From NCBI GenBank assembly GCA_017608295.1, contig JAFCGF010000074.1, positions 1-6,918 of the forward strand: a stretch of DNA of 6,918 bases, read 5' to 3'. Below are positions 6,704-6,918 of this stretch, one piece after another. Made by a program: the position numbers and the translations under genes. The first letter of the stretch is position 1; the number at the start of each line of letters is the position of its first letter. This stretch comes from Candidatus Woesearchaeota archaeon (GTDB lineage: Archaea > Nanoarchaeota > Nanoarchaeia > Woesearchaeales > JAGVZT01). Below the pieces are notes generated by a model. The model was not told the DNA's origin and ran no database searches. It saw nothing but the letters and a program-made list of their open reading frames with translations.

Positions 6704-6918
6704 TTAGTTATACTTGGAAGTAAATCTACGTAATCCTGAATGCAGTCCATTACTATGCGTGACTTGCTTCTCTTTGTCCTATCACCTATTATAACTTTGA
6801 ATCGTTTGCAGAATATTGTTGCAGTTAATGTTTGTCCGTGTTTTTTTAAATATCCCTTTATTTTCAATGCCTCAATTAAAGCTAATATCTCCGTTGGCCG
6901 GTCATTAATCCCAATAAA
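6700..6918 (-). CDS. C-terminal end of an unidentified leftward gene (5' end outside window)
   Basis: Read on the minus strand, the frame is open from the window edge to the TAA at 6702-6700, giving 72 residues. Composition is coding-like: a helical stretch PTEILALIEALKIKGYLKKHG, then FCKRFKVIIGDRTKRSKSR and a final amphipathic helix ending DLLPSITK. Order and character of these segments (a helix with ELIEAL-like pattern, a short loop, a basic segment, a closing helix) weakly recall the C-terminal domain of RteC-type regulators of Bacteroides conjugative elements, but this is by-eye resemblance and not an assignment. It lies in the same direction as the HTH gene, 84 bp upstream of it, and may be the first visible gene of the same module. 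Confidence 0.7.
   Translation of the reverse strand, partial: FIGINDRPTEILALIEALKIKGYLKKHGQTLTATIFCKRFKVIIGDRTKRSKSRIVMDCIQDYVDLLPSITK

Overview
The window looks like a stretch of a Bacteroidetes chromosome (or related genome) with accessory, mosaic content. The inference rests on the leftward gene set (small excisionase-type HTH protein, DUF3987 P-loop protein, zinc-finger/toprim DUF6371-like protein, HTH/coiled-coil protein), an arrangement I associate with mobile elements and prophage-like islands of Bacteroidetes. No rRNA, tRNA, CRISPR array, integrase, relaxase or intact transposase is visible.

Left part (1-1538, + strand): the 3' part of a large protein of unknown function whose start lies before the window. 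Its visible N-terminal part is a hydrophobic, alanine/cysteine-rich stretch with six cysteines in mirror-symmetric spacing, followed by about 470 residues of mostly beta-like sequence. A possible frameshifted tail follows up to 1680.

Middle (1681-2930): a gene-poor scar. It holds a hairpin that fits a leftward terminator, short CCG...TGACCACC units in both orientations that resemble the multiple terminal repeats of IS21-type elements, and directly after them a 5'-truncated, GC-richer gene fragment for the C-terminal ATPase half-site of a YhaN-like SMC/Rad50-type protein. After that, 267 bp hold only a doubtful micro-ORF.

Right part (2931-6918, - strand): a compact leftward module. In transcription order: the C-terminal end of an unidentified gene (6918-6700), a helix-turn-helix protein (6615-6343), a DUF3987 ATPase-like protein (6340-4871), a zinc-finger/toprim protein (4771-3752) and an HTH/coiled-coil protein (3755-2931). 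The genes are tightly spaced (2-bp gap, 4-bp ATGA overlap) except for two regulatory-looking gaps. The 99-bp gap before the toprim gene carries three TGGCAA and three inverted TTGCCA/ATGCCA hexamers, each set on an exact 9-bp pitch around one dyad centre. The 84-bp gap before the HTH gene, plus the end of the preceding gene, carries a nested TGCC/GGCA dyad. The likely reading is a replication or helicase/primase-like module of an integrated mobile element, with binding sites for one shared DNA-binding protein, possibly encoded in the module.
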